From NCBI RefSeq assembly GCF_046365375.1, contig NZ_JBKEIT010000001.1:310001-374000 (forward strand): DNA of 64,000 nucleotides. Reading direction: 5' to 3'. The notes under the pieces are model-generated. The model made no database searches. It had not been told where the DNA came from and saw only the letters and a list, made by a program, of their open reading frames with translations. The translations under genes were made by a program, and so were the position numbers. Below are positions 1 to 10,291 of this stretch, one piece after another. Each line of letters begins with the position of its first letter. Within the stretch, counting starts at the first letter, position 1. The DNA is from Butyricimonas muris (lineage in GTDB: Bacteria; Bacteroidota; Bacteroidia; Bacteroidales; Marinifilaceae).

Positions 1-2
1 TA

Positions 3-2084
3 CTGAAATATTCGTATACCGAATTAATAGATTTATTTGAAAAGGACTTCCCGAGTATATTGCATAACGCAAGGATAAGCGATGATTGGAGAGTCTTCGA
101 GCAATTTTTGAAAGAATATATTCGAGCGACTCTAATCAGACGTCCTTCGCCTCTTTCTATACGGCGTTTTTTTCGCATGTTCGTGAATCGTTCCCGTTAT
201 ATTCATGATTTCTCGACGGGTGAGAAAATCCGGTACGAGCCGATAAAATGGTTATGGGAGGCTTTGCGGGGGGAAGATAATGATGTGCATCAGGACTTTT
301 TGATCGACAGGTATTTTTTGTTTAAACAGTTTCAAAATAGCTTTGATGTATTGTCAGATCAAGAGCAATGCAAGAATTGGAGAGAACGTTGGGAAGTGGG
401 TACGGATGAAGATGTTGCCGAGGAACGCCGGGAGAATAGAAAGCGAATATCTTATTTGTTAATTCGTAAAATAGAGCAACGGGATAAAATGAATTCCCGT
501 TATCGTTTTGCCGCGGAAACGAGTGAAGAGGACAAAATGAGGCTGATAGACGAATGGTGGAAAGACTATAAATTTCATTTGACGATGGCAATACGGGAAC
601 CGGATGAATTGAATCTGTTTTTGAATCATACGTTATCTGACAAAACGATGCAAATCCTGCATGATGCAAAGCGGAAAGGAATACCTTTTTTCGTGACGCC
701 TTATTATTTATCCCTGTTGAGCGTGAAAGAGAACGGGTATGATGATTCCACGATTCGGAGTTACGTGATTTATTCTCGGGAACTGGTAGAGAATTTCGGA
801 CATATTCAGGCTTGGGAGAAAGAGGATGTCGTGGAAGCCGGTAAGCCCAACGCGGCAGGTTGGTTATTGCCAAATTCGACAAATATTCACCGTCGTTACC
901 CGGAAGTGGCTATTTTTATTCCGGATTCGATGGGGCGTGCTTGTGGAGGATTGTGCGCTCTTTGCCAACGGATGTATGATTTTCAAAAAGGGCATCTGAA
1001 TTTTAACTTGGATCGCTTGAAGCCGATAGAAGGATGGGAGAGAAAGATGGAGCGGTTGATGACTTATTACGAGTATGATTCTCAATTACGGGATATTTTG
1101 ATCACGGGAGGTGATGCATTGATGAGTCAGAATTCGACGTTGGAGAAAATTCTGGATGCCGTTTACCGGATGGCGGTTCATAAACGGGAGGCTAACAGGG
1201 AGCGGACTAAAGGAGAGAAATATGCCGAAATCCGGCGGGTGAGATTGGGTTCTCGTTTATTGGCGTATTTGCCGAGTCGGATTGATGATGGATTGATTGA
1301 TGTCTTGAAACGTTTTCGGGAGAAAGCCACTCGTGCGGGGATACAACAATTTTTTGTGCAAACGCATTTTGAATCGCCGTTGGAGATCACGGAAGATGTG
1401 GTACGTGCGGTACGACGCTTGCTGGATGCCGGATGGATTATAACGAATCAACTCGTGTTTACCGTGGCGGCATCCCGCCGGGGACACACGGCAAGGTTGA
1501 GGGAGGAATTGAACAAAATAGGAATTTTGACTTATTATACTTTTTCAGTGAAAGGCTTTGGTGAGAACTATGCTCTGTTTGCCCCGAACAGTCGCTCTAT
1601 GCAAGAGGTAAAGGAAGAAAAAATATACGGTCGTTTGTCCCCGGAATTGGAGAAAGAGGTGTTGGATATATTGAAGCGTCCGGAATTACTGAATCCCGGT
1701 TTGGTTCGTTTATTAGAGAAATATGGTCAACCCTTCTTGGCTACCGACCGGAACGTGATGAATCTGCCGGGGATAGGAAAAAGTATGACTTTTGTGACAG
1801 CCGGTTTGACTAAACAAGGGAAGCGAATTTTACGTTTTTCCTTGGACGCGAATCGTCGACATAGTCCCGGTGTGGATAATATCGGGGATATTTACATCGT
1901 GGAGAATAAATCTATCGCGGCATATTTACGCCAGTTGGAAGAATTAGGAGAGAATGTTGAAGACTATTTTTCTATATGGCATTACTCGGAAGGGCACACG
2001 GAATCCCGCTTTGCTTTGTTCGAGTATCCGGAGCAATACACGGGTATCACGGATGATTTTACAAATTTGATCATAGAGTCTTAA
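3..2084 (+). CDS. KamA-family radical SAM protein (lysine 2,3-aminomutase-like), 5' truncated
   Basis: The reading frame is open to the first base of the window and reads as ordinary protein upstream of the TTG at 60, so the gene starts outside the window. A radical SAM CX3CX2C cluster (CGGLCALC) is encoded at 942-965. It is followed by ITGGDALM, the counterpart of the SAM-binding motif of lysine 2,3-aminomutase, and by LPGIGKS (about 1765-1785), where the lysine matches the PLP-binding position of that family. Known members use SAM, a 4Fe-4S cluster and PLP to move an amino group between carbons. The about 300 residues before the cysteines exceed classical KamA, and the substrate cannot be told from sequence. 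The product would be cytoplasmic. Family membership is firm; the exact reaction is not. Confidence 0.85.
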   Translation: MKYSYTELIDLFEKDFPSILHNARISDDWRVFEQFLKEYIRATLIRRPSPLSIRRFFRMFVNRSRYIHDFSTGEKIRYEPIKWLWEALRGEDNDVHQDFLIDRYFLFKQFQNSFDVLSDQEQCKNWRERWEVGTDEDVAEERRENRKRISYLLIRKIEQRDKMNSRYRFAAETSEEDKMRLIDEWWKDYKFHLTMAIREPDELNLFLNHTLSDKTMQILHDAKRKGIPFFVTPYYLSLLSVKENGYDDSTIRSYVIYSRELVENFGHIQAWEKEDVVEAGKPNAAGWLLPNSTNIHRRYPEVAIFIPDSMGRACGGLCALCQRMYDFQKGHLNFNLDRLKPIEGWERKMERLMTYYEYDSQLRDILITGGDALMSQNSTLEKILDAVYRMAVHKREANRERTKGEKYAEIRRVRLGSRLLAYLPSRIDDGLIDVLKRFREKATRAGIQQFFVQTHFESPLEITEDVVRAVRRLLDAGWIITNQLVFTVAASRRGHTARLREELNKIGILTYYTFSVKGFGENYALFAPNSRSMQEVKEEKIYGRLSPELEKEVLDILKRPELLNPGLVRLLEKYGQPFLATDRNVMNLPGIGKSMTFVTAGLTKQGKRILRFSLDANRRHSPGVDNIGDIYIVENKSIAAYLRQLEELGENVEDYFSIWHYSEGHTESRFALFEYPEQYTGITDDFTNLIIES

Positions 2085-2145
2085 AAAGAATTGCGTATTT
2101 GTAAATTTTAGGCTATCTTGGCTGTTGTGTTTAAAAAATACGTTT

Positions 2146-3780
2146 ATGAAAAAGATCAATTTAGTTTCAATCGTAGTATTGTGTATTATTTTGCTTGCCG
2201 GATGTGCCGGAGAACCTAATCAAGAGGTGAATATTATTCCTCAACCCCAGAGTGTGGCTGTTGAGGATGGTGGTTTCAAACTATCCCCGAAAACGGTGAT
2301 TAACGTTGTGCAAGGAGCGGAGGATTTGACTCCCGCTTGTACTTTCCTTAGTACATTGACTGAAAAATCTTTCGGGACACCTTTAAAGATCGAGAAAGGT
2401 GCTGCCAAGAGTAATGCAGTGAACATTACTGTTGATCCTTCCATGAAAGCTGATGCTTATGAGTTGACCGTGAGTGAGAATGCTATTCATATTCAAGGTG
2501 GAAGCTCAAAGGCAGTATTTTACGCCATGCAGAGTTTGCGGCAGATGATGCCTGTCGGGATAGAGAAAGGGGAAAAAATGAACAAAATAAGAATCCAGAA
2601 TGTACGGATTCAAGATGAACCTCGCTTGGGATACCGGGGTACGATGTTGGATGTTTGTAGACATTTTTTCACGGTGGATGAAGTGAAGACTTTTATCGAT
2701 ATGCTGGCGTTACATAAATTGAGCGTGTTCCATTGGCATTTGACGGATGACCAAGGGTGGCGTATCGAGATTAAAAAATACCCGGAATTAACCCGGATAG
2801 GCAGTCAACGTAAACAAACCGTGATAGGTAAAAATACCGGAAAATATGACGGGAAGCCTTACGGGCCGTATTTCTTCACGCAAGAGGAGATAAAAGATGT
2901 CATTCAATACGCGGCTGACCGCTATATTACAATTATCCCGGAAATCGAACTTCCCGGGCATGCTTTGGCTGCGTTAGCAACCTATCCGGAATTGGGATGC
3001 ACGGGTGGTCCTTACGAGGTTTGCCAGATGTGGGGTGTTTTCCCGGAAGTTTTTTGTCCCGGAAACGAGAAGACATTTGAGTTTTGGGAAGGGGTGTTGA
3101 CCGAGGTTGCCGAGTTATTCCCGTCTGATATCATTCATATCGGGGGAGACGAGTGCCCGCGGGACGAGTGGAAAAAATGTAAGAAATGTCAGGCTCGAAT
3201 GAAAAAGGAGAATATGAAGGAGGAGTACGAGTTGCAGAATTACGTGGTTCACCGGATTGAAGCTTTTTTGAAGACGAAAGGGAAGAGGATTATCGGTTGG
3301 GATGAAATTTTGGAAGGCGATGTTTCCAAGACAGCTATTGTTATGTCGTGGAGAGGTAAGAGCGGTGGTATAGCCGGAGCGAAGAGGGGGAACGAGGTGA
3401 TTATGGTACCGAATGATTACGCTTATTTTGATTATTACCAAGCGAAACCGGTGGAGGATGAGCCTTTCGGTATCGGTGGCTACGTACCCGTGGAGAAAGT
3501 GTATAGCTTGGATCCCACGGAAGGGTTGACTCCCGAGGAGGCAGCAAAAATCATTGGTGTGCAGGCTAATTTGTGGGCAGAGTATATCACGACTTTCAGT
3601 CACGCTCAATACATGTTGTTGCCTCGTATGGCGGCGTTGTCAGAGGTGGCTTGGACTTCGCAAGCGCGAAGAGATTATTCAGGTTTCTTGAATAGAGCCA
3701 AGTTGTTAACGCAACGTTATGACGCCTTGGGATATAATTTTGCCAAACATATTTTGCAGGAGCCGAAAACGAATGAATAA
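2146..3780 (+). CDS. Beta-N-acetylhexosaminidase, GH20, lipoprotein
   Basis: An exo-hydrolase releasing terminal beta-GlcNAc/GalNAc, probably at the cell surface or in the periplasm. The ATG at 2146 gives a lipoprotein signal with lipobox LAGC; the TTG at 2125 only adds an unlikely N-tail. A GH20 N-terminal (GH20b-like) domain spans about residues 30-150, followed by the catalytic barrel with HWHLTDDQGWR and the catalytic Asp-Glu pair in HIGGDECP (D335/E336). Its 3' end overlaps the start of the mannosidase gene by 8 bases, so the two are one operon and probably work on the same N-glycan-like substrate (outer GlcNAc and mannose). No SusC/SusD pair is adjacent. Length (544 aa) is normal. Confidence 0.93.
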   Translation: MKKINLVSIVVLCIILLAGCAGEPNQEVNIIPQPQSVAVEDGGFKLSPKTVINVVQGAEDLTPACTFLSTLTEKSFGTPLKIEKGAAKSNAVNITVDPSMKADAYELTVSENAIHIQGGSSKAVFYAMQSLRQMMPVGIEKGEKMNKIRIQNVRIQDEPRLGYRGTMLDVCRHFFTVDEVKTFIDMLALHKLSVFHWHLTDDQGWRIEIKKYPELTRIGSQRKQTVIGKNTGKYDGKPYGPYFFTQEEIKDVIQYAADRYITIIPEIELPGHALAALATYPELGCTGGPYEVCQMWGVFPEVFCPGNEKTFEFWEGVLTEVAELFPSDIIHIGGDECPRDEWKKCKKCQARMKKENMKEEYELQNYVVHRIEAFLKTKGKRIIGWDEILEGDVSKTAIVMSWRGKSGGIAGAKRGNEVIMVPNDYAYFDYYQAKPVEDEPFGIGGYVPVEKVYSLDPTEGLTPEEAAKIIGVQANLWAEYITTFSHAQYMLLPRMAALSEVAWTSQARRDYSGFLNRAKLLTQRYDALGYNFAKHILQEPKTNE

Positions 3781-6352
3781 GATATTATGGTTTGCCTTTT
3801 TCTGTTGTAGCATCGGGGGGATTCTCGGATGCTCTTCGGAGAAGGAGATAAGAACGGAGGTTTCTTCCGGTTGGCAATTCCGTCAAAAGGATAGTGGCGA
3901 CTGGCTTCCGGCAACTGTTCCGGGGACAGTGCATACGGATTTGCTGGCAAACGGGAGAATAGAAGATCCTTTTTATCGGATGAATGAACTCGGATTGCAG
4001 TGGATTGATAAGAAGGATTGGGAATATAGAACCGAGCTTTCGGTTGATGATGAGCTGATAAACAAGAAAAATCAATATCTTGTTTTTAAAGGATTGGATA
4101 CGTACGCTGATATTTACTTGAACGGTGAGTGTATCGGTTCCGCGGATAATATGTTCCGTACGTGGAAATTTGATGTTTCCGGTAAATTGAAAGCCGGGGA
4201 TAATGAATTGCGTGTTGTACTCGCTTCTCCCACTGCGAGAGGGTTGGAAGAGATGAAGCGTTACGGTTTGAGATTGCCGGCAGATAATGATCAAAGTGAA
4301 AGAGGGGGAATGGGACAGGATCGGGTAAGCGTGTACACCCGTAAGGCTCCTTATCATTATGGTTGGGATTGGGGACCTCGTTTGGTGGCTTCGGGGATAT
4401 GGCGTCCGGTTATCATCGAGGCGTGGAGTGGTATGAAAGTGGAGGACGTGTATATAAAACAAACGGAGGTCACGAGGGAGTTGGCAACTTTAAGTGCGGA
4501 TATTCGCGTGAAGGCGGATGTCGGACAAGAGGTCGAAATTGAGATTACGAGTGACGGGAGAGTCTTGGCTTCCGGTAAGAAGAGCTTGGAACGGGGAGAA
4601 AACAACGTTTCCGTGCCTTTTGAGGTGGAGAGTCCCCGGTTGTGGTGGAGTAACGGTTTGGGGGAGCAAAACTTGTATTCTTTTAAAGTGCGGGTGACGG
4701 GTGTCGAAGGTGTTGTTGCCGAGAAAGAGGTGACGACCGGATTGCGATCATTGAAATTGGTACGGAAGAAGGATCAATGGGGCGAATCGTTCGGTTTTGA
4801 ATTGAATGGTGTACCCGTTTTTGCCAAAGGGGCGAATATTATACCGAATGATGTTTTTCTGCCTCGCGCGAATCGAGAGGTGTACGAGAAAATGGTTTCC
4901 GATGCCGCGAATGCTAACATGAATATGTTGCGGATATGGGGTGGCGGAATATACGAGGATGATGTTTTCTTTGAATTGTGTGACAAGTATGGGATTATGG
5001 TGTGGCATGATTTTATGTTTGCTTGCGCGATGTATCCGGGGAACAAGGAGTTTTTGGATAATGTTCGGGAAGAAGCTATTGATAACGTGGTGCGGACACG
5101 TAATCACCCGTGTATAGCCCTGTGGTGTGGTAATAATGAAAATGCGTTGGCATGGCGTCACGGTTCTCCCGGCGGGTGGGGTTGGAAACAGCAATTCACG
5201 AAAGAACAACAGGATACAGTGTTTAAGGCTTATTATGACGTGTTTCACGATTTATTACCGCACGTGGTGAGTGAATATATGCCCGGGTGCGATTACTGGC
5301 CTTCTTCCCCTATGGCGGGACCGGAACCGACTCAGCACGGGTTGGACGGAACGACTTCCGGCGACCAGCATTATTGGGGTGTTTGGCACGGTTTCCGTCC
5401 ATTGGAGAGTTATGACGAGGTGACTACTCGTTTTTGTAGTGAATACGGGTTCCAGTCTTTCCCGGAAATGAGTACTATACGTACCTATGCTTTACCGGAG
5501 GATTATGATATTAACTCGGACGTGATGAAATCACATCAGCGGAGTTATATCGGTAACGGGCGTATTTCGGATTACATGAAAATGTATTACCGGGTTCCGA
5601 CTGATTTCGAACAGTTTATTTATATGACGCACGTCTTGCAAGGGCTTTCGACGAAAATGGCTATCGAGGCGCATCGCCGGAATATGCCTTACTGCATGGG
5701 TTCGCTTGTTTGGCAATTGAATGATTGTTGGCCTGTCGCCAGTTGGTCGACCACGGATTATTACCACAAGTGGAAAGCGGCGCATTACGTGATGCGTGAT
5801 TGTTTTAAAGAGCTCATTGTTGCCCCGAAGTGGCGGAATGACAGTATGCTCGTGTATGTTGTCAGCGACCGTTTGCAACCCGTGGAAGCTGAATTGAGTG
5901 TTGATGTGATGGATTTCTCGGGGAAAATTATCTATTCGGAGAAGTCCAATGTTGAAATTCCGGCTAATACATCAATTGTTTTAACGGGTATGAAGCGTTC
6001 TTTTTTACTTCGGGGGGCTAGTGGAAAGGATGTCTTTGCCGTGGTTCGTTTGACAGCGGGAGGAAAGAACGTGGATGAGAAAAACGTGTATTTCGAGTAT
6101 CATAAAGATTTGAATTTGCCCCAAGAACCGGAATTGTCGATTCTGGCTCGGGAAGAGGGGAAGCAAAAGTATATTTTGGTAACGGCAGATAAATTGGCAT
6201 GTAACGTGATGTTTGTTTTGCCGGATAGTACGGCTTTCTTTTCGGATAATTATATCGATATACTGCCGGGACGGACGTATAAAATAAACGTGAAGACAGA
6301 TATTCCTCTTGCGGAGATTGAAAGACGGATACAGTACCGTTATCTACGATAA
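3773..6352 (+). CDS. Beta-mannosidase, GH2, lipoprotein
   Basis: An exo-beta-mannosidase removing terminal beta-linked mannose, expected periplasmic or membrane anchored. The ATG at 3773 sits inside the last codons of the GH20 gene and yields a lipoprotein signal (lipobox ILGC). Starting at 3719 would add 18 residues before the signal peptide and is unlikely. GH2 sandwich, immunoglobulin-like and TIM-barrel domains follow in order. The acid/base Glu lies in CGNNEN (E456) and the nucleophile in CSEYGFQS (E557), the usual spacing of about 100 residues. MLRIWGGGIYE and WHDFMFACAMYP are hallmark beta-mannosidase segments. 859 aa is normal for the family. Co-transcription with the GH20 gene suggests joint breakdown of host N-glycan cores. 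Confidence 0.93.
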   Translation: MNKILWFAFFCCSIGGILGCSSEKEIRTEVSSGWQFRQKDSGDWLPATVPGTVHTDLLANGRIEDPFYRMNELGLQWIDKKDWEYRTELSVDDELINKKNQYLVFKGLDTYADIYLNGECIGSADNMFRTWKFDVSGKLKAGDNELRVVLASPTARGLEEMKRYGLRLPADNDQSERGGMGQDRVSVYTRKAPYHYGWDWGPRLVASGIWRPVIIEAWSGMKVEDVYIKQTEVTRELATLSADIRVKADVGQEVEIEITSDGRVLASGKKSLERGENNVSVPFEVESPRLWWSNGLGEQNLYSFKVRVTGVEGVVAEKEVTTGLRSLKLVRKKDQWGESFGFELNGVPVFAKGANIIPNDVFLPRANREVYEKMVSDAANANMNMLRIWGGGIYEDDVFFELCDKYGIMVWHDFMFACAMYPGNKEFLDNVREEAIDNVVRTRNHPCIALWCGNNENALAWRHGSPGGWGWKQQFTKEQQDTVFKAYYDVFHDLLPHVVSEYMPGCDYWPSSPMAGPEPTQHGLDGTTSGDQHYWGVWHGFRPLESYDEVTTRFCSEYGFQSFPEMSTIRTYALPEDYDINSDVMKSHQRSYIGNGRISDYMKMYYRVPTDFEQFIYMTHVLQGLSTKMAIEAHRRNMPYCMGSLVWQLNDCWPVASWSTTDYYHKWKAAHYVMRDCFKELIVAPKWRNDSMLVYVVSDRLQPVEAELSVDVMDFSGKIIYSEKSNVEIPANTSIVLTGMKRSFLLRGASGKDVFAVVRLTAGGKNVDEKNVYFEYHKDLNLPQEPELSILAREEGKQKYILVTADKLACNVMFVLPDSTAFFSDNYIDILPGRTYKINVKTDIPLAEIERRIQYRYLR

Positions 6353-6358
6353 AAAATA

Positions 6359-6396
6359 AGAGCCGTGTATATTTTTGAACATGGCTCTTGTTTTTT
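6359..6396. terminator. Bidirectional terminator between the GH2 gene and the barrel gene
   Basis: The arms AGAGCCGTGT and ACATGGCTCT form a stem with one G-T mismatch. It is flanked by A-rich sequence on the left and TTGTTTTTT on the right. It separates two convergent genes and can serve both. Confidence 0.75.
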
Positions 6397-6397
6397 A

Positions 6398-9229
6398 TTA
6401 AAATTCTCCGAAATATCCCGGGGGAGAGTTTTCTCCTGCTCTTTTTCTATCAGCTTTTTTACTTCCCATCGTGTTAAAGCGGTAAGATATCGTCAGCATG
6501 TAATAATTCTGGGTATTTGTACTGTATCTGGTTTGCGTGTAAAGGTCTTGGATGCTGTAATTCAATAAATTCCTTTGGCGCAATAAATCCATTGCTTTGA
6601 ATCTTACTTGAAGTTGTTTCCGTTTTAAGAATTTCTTCCCGATCTCCATGTTTAACATGCTATTGGATTGGTTGATATTCCCGCCTTTTTTACTTAGCGT
6701 GTAGCTATAAGAATAATCTCCGGCGAGAATGAATTCTTTCCAGAATACCCATTTGACGTTAGCGTTGACGGATTGACTGAAAGAACTGGACCCTTCCGTT
6801 GTCGTGCTTGTTGAAGAAGTGTAAGAGGTTGAAGAGCGAATATTGTAATCCAAGTTTTCTGAAACATTACTCGTGATCCCTAGATTGAATGAGGCCCTGT
6901 GTGAATTGGTAATATTCTTGATATTATCGTAGATCGACGGGCTTCTGGAATAACTGTAAGATAAGGAGGGGCTTAATCTTAATTTGAGAGCGTTGATCCC
7001 GAACGAGTAACTGGAATTCATGGAGATACTCCATTGACCATTTAAGTTTATAGGCGTGGAAAGCCGGGCTCCGCGCAATATCTCGTAACCATTGATAACC
7101 GTATCGTTTTCGATAAATTGGGTAGCGGTGGCTATATTATTGAACGAGTTATTGAAATTAAGCCCTATATTTAGAAAGTTGAATTTTTCTTCTGAAATTT
7201 TTGAACTGCTGAAACTGAGAGAGGCTGATTGTGAAAATGTTTTTTTCAAATCGGGATTACCTTTGGATACACTTAACTGATCACTGACGTCCAATACATC
7301 TTGCAGTTGACTTGCACTGGGTGAACTTGTATTTCCATTATAGCTAAAGTTTAAATTGCTTCTTTCTGTCAGAGAATAGTTGAAATTGAATTGAGGAGAA
7401 AGATTCAAGTAATTATTTTTCACGAGTGAATCCGGGGCGTTTAAATACTCGTATTTGTTTTTTTCACTGGATAAATTAATGGAACCACCCCCGTTGAACG
7501 AGAATTTTTCTTTGTAATAATTGTAATTGACCCCGATACTATTATTTATTCTGGTATTACTGATTTTGTTCGTGAGAGAGGTGTCAATACCTATGATTTC
7601 GGTAAAAAGAGCGTCTTTATAAGATATACTCTCTTTATCCGATTCGTCCTGACTGTAACTTAACGAGTAATTGAAAGATAAACGGGCGTGTTCGGTCAAA
7701 GGTTCGGAATAGGATACGGAACCTGTTAATGAATTTGAAAAGCTTTTTGTACTGTTGATCAGGTTACGCAAAGTATCTCTTTTGTTGATAATACTACTGT
7801 CTTGTTGTATCCCGTCGCTTTTCGTGTCACTGACATTTATATTTCCGTTTATCGTTAATGTCCGTCCTCTTTTGGCAAACCCATGCATCCACGAGAAATT
7901 TCCACCGAAAGAATAAGAATCGTTATGGTTTTGGCTTTTGGCATTTGTGATATTTAATGTATCACCGTCTTGAATACTATTTCCCAATCTGATGGAGCGG
8001 CTATCCGATTTGCGTAACGAGAATGACGGGGAGAAGCTGATCCTGTCTTTTTCACTGATTTCATAACTGAAGCGGGTATTGACGCTATGGCTGGAACTCT
8101 CGGACCAAGAGTGATTCTCGTTCTCGTAAATTTTACTTTGGTAACTTTCTGATGGGAAATAATCCTGTCGGGTAGAACTGGCAGAGTAGGATTCGTTATC
8201 GCTACCACTATAACCGCCGGTTAGTTCCAGACCTTTTTTGAAAGTATTGAAAAAGTCCATGCCGAAGTTTTTACCCCTGTTATGTCCCCCTTTTCCCTTG
8301 TAAGAGGCGTTAGGTAAATCCGAACCTTGATTCGTGTTACGCAAACTTCCCCGGATAGAGAATCTGCGTTTACGATTGAACGCGTTTGCGTTCGCGTCCA
8401 GATTGTAGTTGTTGTTTTTGAAAGAATCTTCGACATCATCCGATATGCCGTAACCTAATCCGGCTTTACCGAATATTTTTAATTGATCCGGATTCTTGGT
8501 TTCAATATTCAAAGAGCGGAATTTCTTACCGTCATTGTAACCGGAGAAATTCGCTTCCTCACTTTTCCCGTCAAACATCTTGATTTTAGAAACGATATTT
8601 GCCGGTAAGGTTTGTAGGGCTGCCATCGGGTTATCAAGGAAATATTCCGTGCCGTCAATATAGATGCGTTTGACTTCTTCTCCGTTTGCCATGAGTTTGC
8701 CGTCCACGAGTTCAAACCCCGGTAATTTTTTTAATAAATCTTCCAGTTCCGCGTCTTCCGGGACTTTCACGGCTGCCGCGTTAAATTCGGTTGTATCGCC
8801 TCTTTGGATGATAAGAGGCGGTTTTGCCGTGATAACAACTTCATCCAGTTCTTCCGGTAAAAGTTTAATAATCCCCACGTTTGTATCCGCTTTTACCAGA
8901 TATTTTTTGGTCGTGGGTCTGAATCCGACATAAGAGGCGGTAACGATTACTTCCCCTGCCGGTATATCCTTTAGCGTGAATTCGCCCATGGCGTCCGTTA
9001 CCGTGGTAGGTTTCTTTTCGGCTCCCAAGTATATATGGGCTCCCGGTAATGTATCGTCATCCGAATCCCCGACGATAACACCTTTAATCGTGTGTACGAC
9101 GGTTTTCTTTTCCTGTTGTTTGACAGTATCTTTTCTTACCGTATCCCTTACCTGCGTTTGAGCCAGTAGTGACACGGGACTAACGGTCATCAGTAAAATA
9201 AAGGCTATTTTGAAAATATGGTGTAGCAT
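6398..9229 (-). CDS. Outer-membrane beta-barrel protein with N-terminal carboxypeptidase-regulatory-like domain (TonB-receptor-like)
   Basis: A 943-aa outer-membrane protein. A signal peptide ends in SLLAQ. After a Thr/Lys-rich linker comes a CarboxypepD_reg-like domain (about residues 48-130: HTIKGVIVGDSDDDTLPGAHIYLG), then a plug-like segment (DEVVITA, LPGFELVDGKLMANGEEV, RIYIDGTEYF) and a Ser/Asn-rich barrel ending in YRFNTM. This order fits the Bacteroidetes outer-membrane beta-barrel family 3, relatives of TonB-dependent receptors that usually lack a SusD partner, as here. Cargo is unknown. The final about 20 residues after the last strand are polar, which is unusual for a barrel that normally ends on Phe. 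It stands alone, convergent with the GH2 gene. Confidence 0.85.
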   Translation of the reverse strand: MLHHIFKIAFILLMTVSPVSLLAQTQVRDTVRKDTVKQQEKKTVVHTIKGVIVGDSDDDTLPGAHIYLGAEKKPTTVTDAMGEFTLKDIPAGEVIVTASYVGFRPTTKKYLVKADTNVGIIKLLPEELDEVVITAKPPLIIQRGDTTEFNAAAVKVPEDAELEDLLKKLPGFELVDGKLMANGEEVKRIYIDGTEYFLDNPMAALQTLPANIVSKIKMFDGKSEEANFSGYNDGKKFRSLNIETKNPDQLKIFGKAGLGYGISDDVEDSFKNNNYNLDANANAFNRKRRFSIRGSLRNTNQGSDLPNASYKGKGGHNRGKNFGMDFFNTFKKGLELTGGYSGSDNESYSASSTRQDYFPSESYQSKIYENENHSWSESSSHSVNTRFSYEISEKDRISFSPSFSLRKSDSRSIRLGNSIQDGDTLNITNAKSQNHNDSYSFGGNFSWMHGFAKRGRTLTINGNINVSDTKSDGIQQDSSIINKRDTLRNLINSTKSFSNSLTGSVSYSEPLTEHARLSFNYSLSYSQDESDKESISYKDALFTEIIGIDTSLTNKISNTRINNSIGVNYNYYKEKFSFNGGGSINLSSEKNKYEYLNAPDSLVKNNYLNLSPQFNFNYSLTERSNLNFSYNGNTSSPSASQLQDVLDVSDQLSVSKGNPDLKKTFSQSASLSFSSSKISEEKFNFLNIGLNFNNSFNNIATATQFIENDTVINGYEILRGARLSTPINLNGQWSISMNSSYSFGINALKLRLSPSLSYSYSRSPSIYDNIKNITNSHRASFNLGITSNVSENLDYNIRSSTSYTSSTSTTTEGSSSFSQSVNANVKWVFWKEFILAGDYSYSYTLSKKGGNINQSNSMLNMEIGKKFLKRKQLQVRFKAMDLLRQRNLLNYSIQDLYTQTRYSTNTQNYYMLTISYRFNTMGSKKADRKRAGENSPPGYFGEF

Positions 9230-9343
9230 GATTTTTCTTTTCTATTTTAAACAAAAATAGATATAATATTATGGAACAGCCATAATAAAAGGCGGGTTTA
9301 TGATTTCTTTAAATACTGTTTTAACAAATAATTTAGAAGTTTG

Positions 9344-9916
9344 TTAGAAAGTGATACAAGCGTGTATTCCCGGTCGTTTTTCGATAATCGTGGGAGAGAG
9401 GGAGATGCTGCTCCTTCCGTATGGCTTAGTGAATATATAGCTACTTCCGACACCGATGGCAGCCCCGCATAGAATGTCCCACCAGTCATGTCGGTCACAA
9501 TGAGTTCTGGTCCAAGCCACGTATCCCGAAAGGAGATAGGCGGGGATTCCGAATTTCCAGCCGTAACGCCGTTGTATAAATGAGGCTCCTTGAAAAGTAA
9601 CTGTCGCGTGTCCTGACGGAAAAGCGTGATGATTGCTACCGTCAGGGCGTTTTTTCCGAATGGTATGTTTTAGAATATAACTTACTCCCACGGCGGTCAC
9701 GGCGGAAAAGACGAATTGTTTAGTGCCTTGGTAGTCTTTTTTCAATAATGTTGTTGCTAGGCAAGCGACAGGAGTCGCGTAGTAAATGATATCACCGGAA
9801 GTTTCTATCGCTTTCTTTTGGGCTGATAGACGGGGGATGAATATTATATTCAAGAGAAAAAATAGGCTACAAAATAGACAGAGTGATTTTTTTTTCGCGA
9901 AAGGCTGTTGTTTCAT
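9344..9916 (-). CDS. PAP2-family phosphatase
   Basis: A membrane-associated lipid or pyrophosphate phosphatase of the PAP2 superfamily. I chose the ATG at 9916 (190 aa) because it is followed directly by a basic, then hydrophobic N-terminus; the longer frame to 10039 runs into the tRNA region. The three PAP2 signatures are visible: KHTIRKKRPDG (KX6RP), FPSGHAT (PSGH) and RTHCDRHDWWDILCG in place of SRX5HX3D. The substrate (undecaprenyl-PP, phosphatidic acid or LPS phosphate) cannot be decided. It lies in the same direction as the barrel gene, with 114 bases between. Confidence 0.85.
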   Translation of the reverse strand: MKQQPFAKKKSLCLFCSLFFLLNIIFIPRLSAQKKAIETSGDIIYYATPVACLATTLLKKDYQGTKQFVFSAVTAVGVSYILKHTIRKKRPDGSNHHAFPSGHATVTFQGASFIQRRYGWKFGIPAYLLSGYVAWTRTHCDRHDWWDILCGAAIGVGSSYIFTKPYGRSSISLSPTIIEKRPGIHACITF

Positions 9917-10015
9917 CTTGTTGATTATTAAAAACTCACCGCGAATGTATAAAAAAATGTGCGACAAGAAGTCGAAAAAAAATGATTTATCATTTCCAAA
10001 TTTCAAAAATAGTCG

Positions 10016-10023
10016 TACATTTG
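10016..10023 (+). promoter_or_regulatory. Bacteroidetes -7 promoter element for tRNA-Thr
   Basis: TACATTTG matches the TAnnTTTG consensus and lies 11 bases before the tRNA. A weak TTTC at the -33 spacing is present. Confidence 0.55.
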
Positions 10024-10034
10024 CAGCCGTTATC

Positions 10035-10107
<73 letters not shown>

Positions 10108-10219
10108 CATGAAAGAGAGATTGTTTATGTTGAAAGCAATCTCTCTTTTATTTTTGTATTAATTCTTACTTTGGAATAATCCAAATACTGGTGTATTTTC
10201 GTGTGACAAGTAAATTTAT

Positions 10220-10227
10220 TACATTTG
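10220..10227 (+). promoter_or_regulatory. -7 promoter element before the DUF4923 gene
   Basis: TACATTTG fits TAnnTTTG, with TTTTCG about 19 bases upstream as a partial -33 element. It would give a leader of about 60 nt before the ATG at 10292. Confidence 0.5.
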
Positions 10228-10291
10228 TATCTGAGAATTATATGGATTTTTAGGTCTGAATATACTAATTTATACGTATTTACTTGTGTTT

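Noticed and set aside
2146..6352. Polysaccharide utilisation locus with SusC/SusD
   Set aside because: Only two glycosidases are present; the nearby barrel is on the other strand, of a different family and without a SusD partner.
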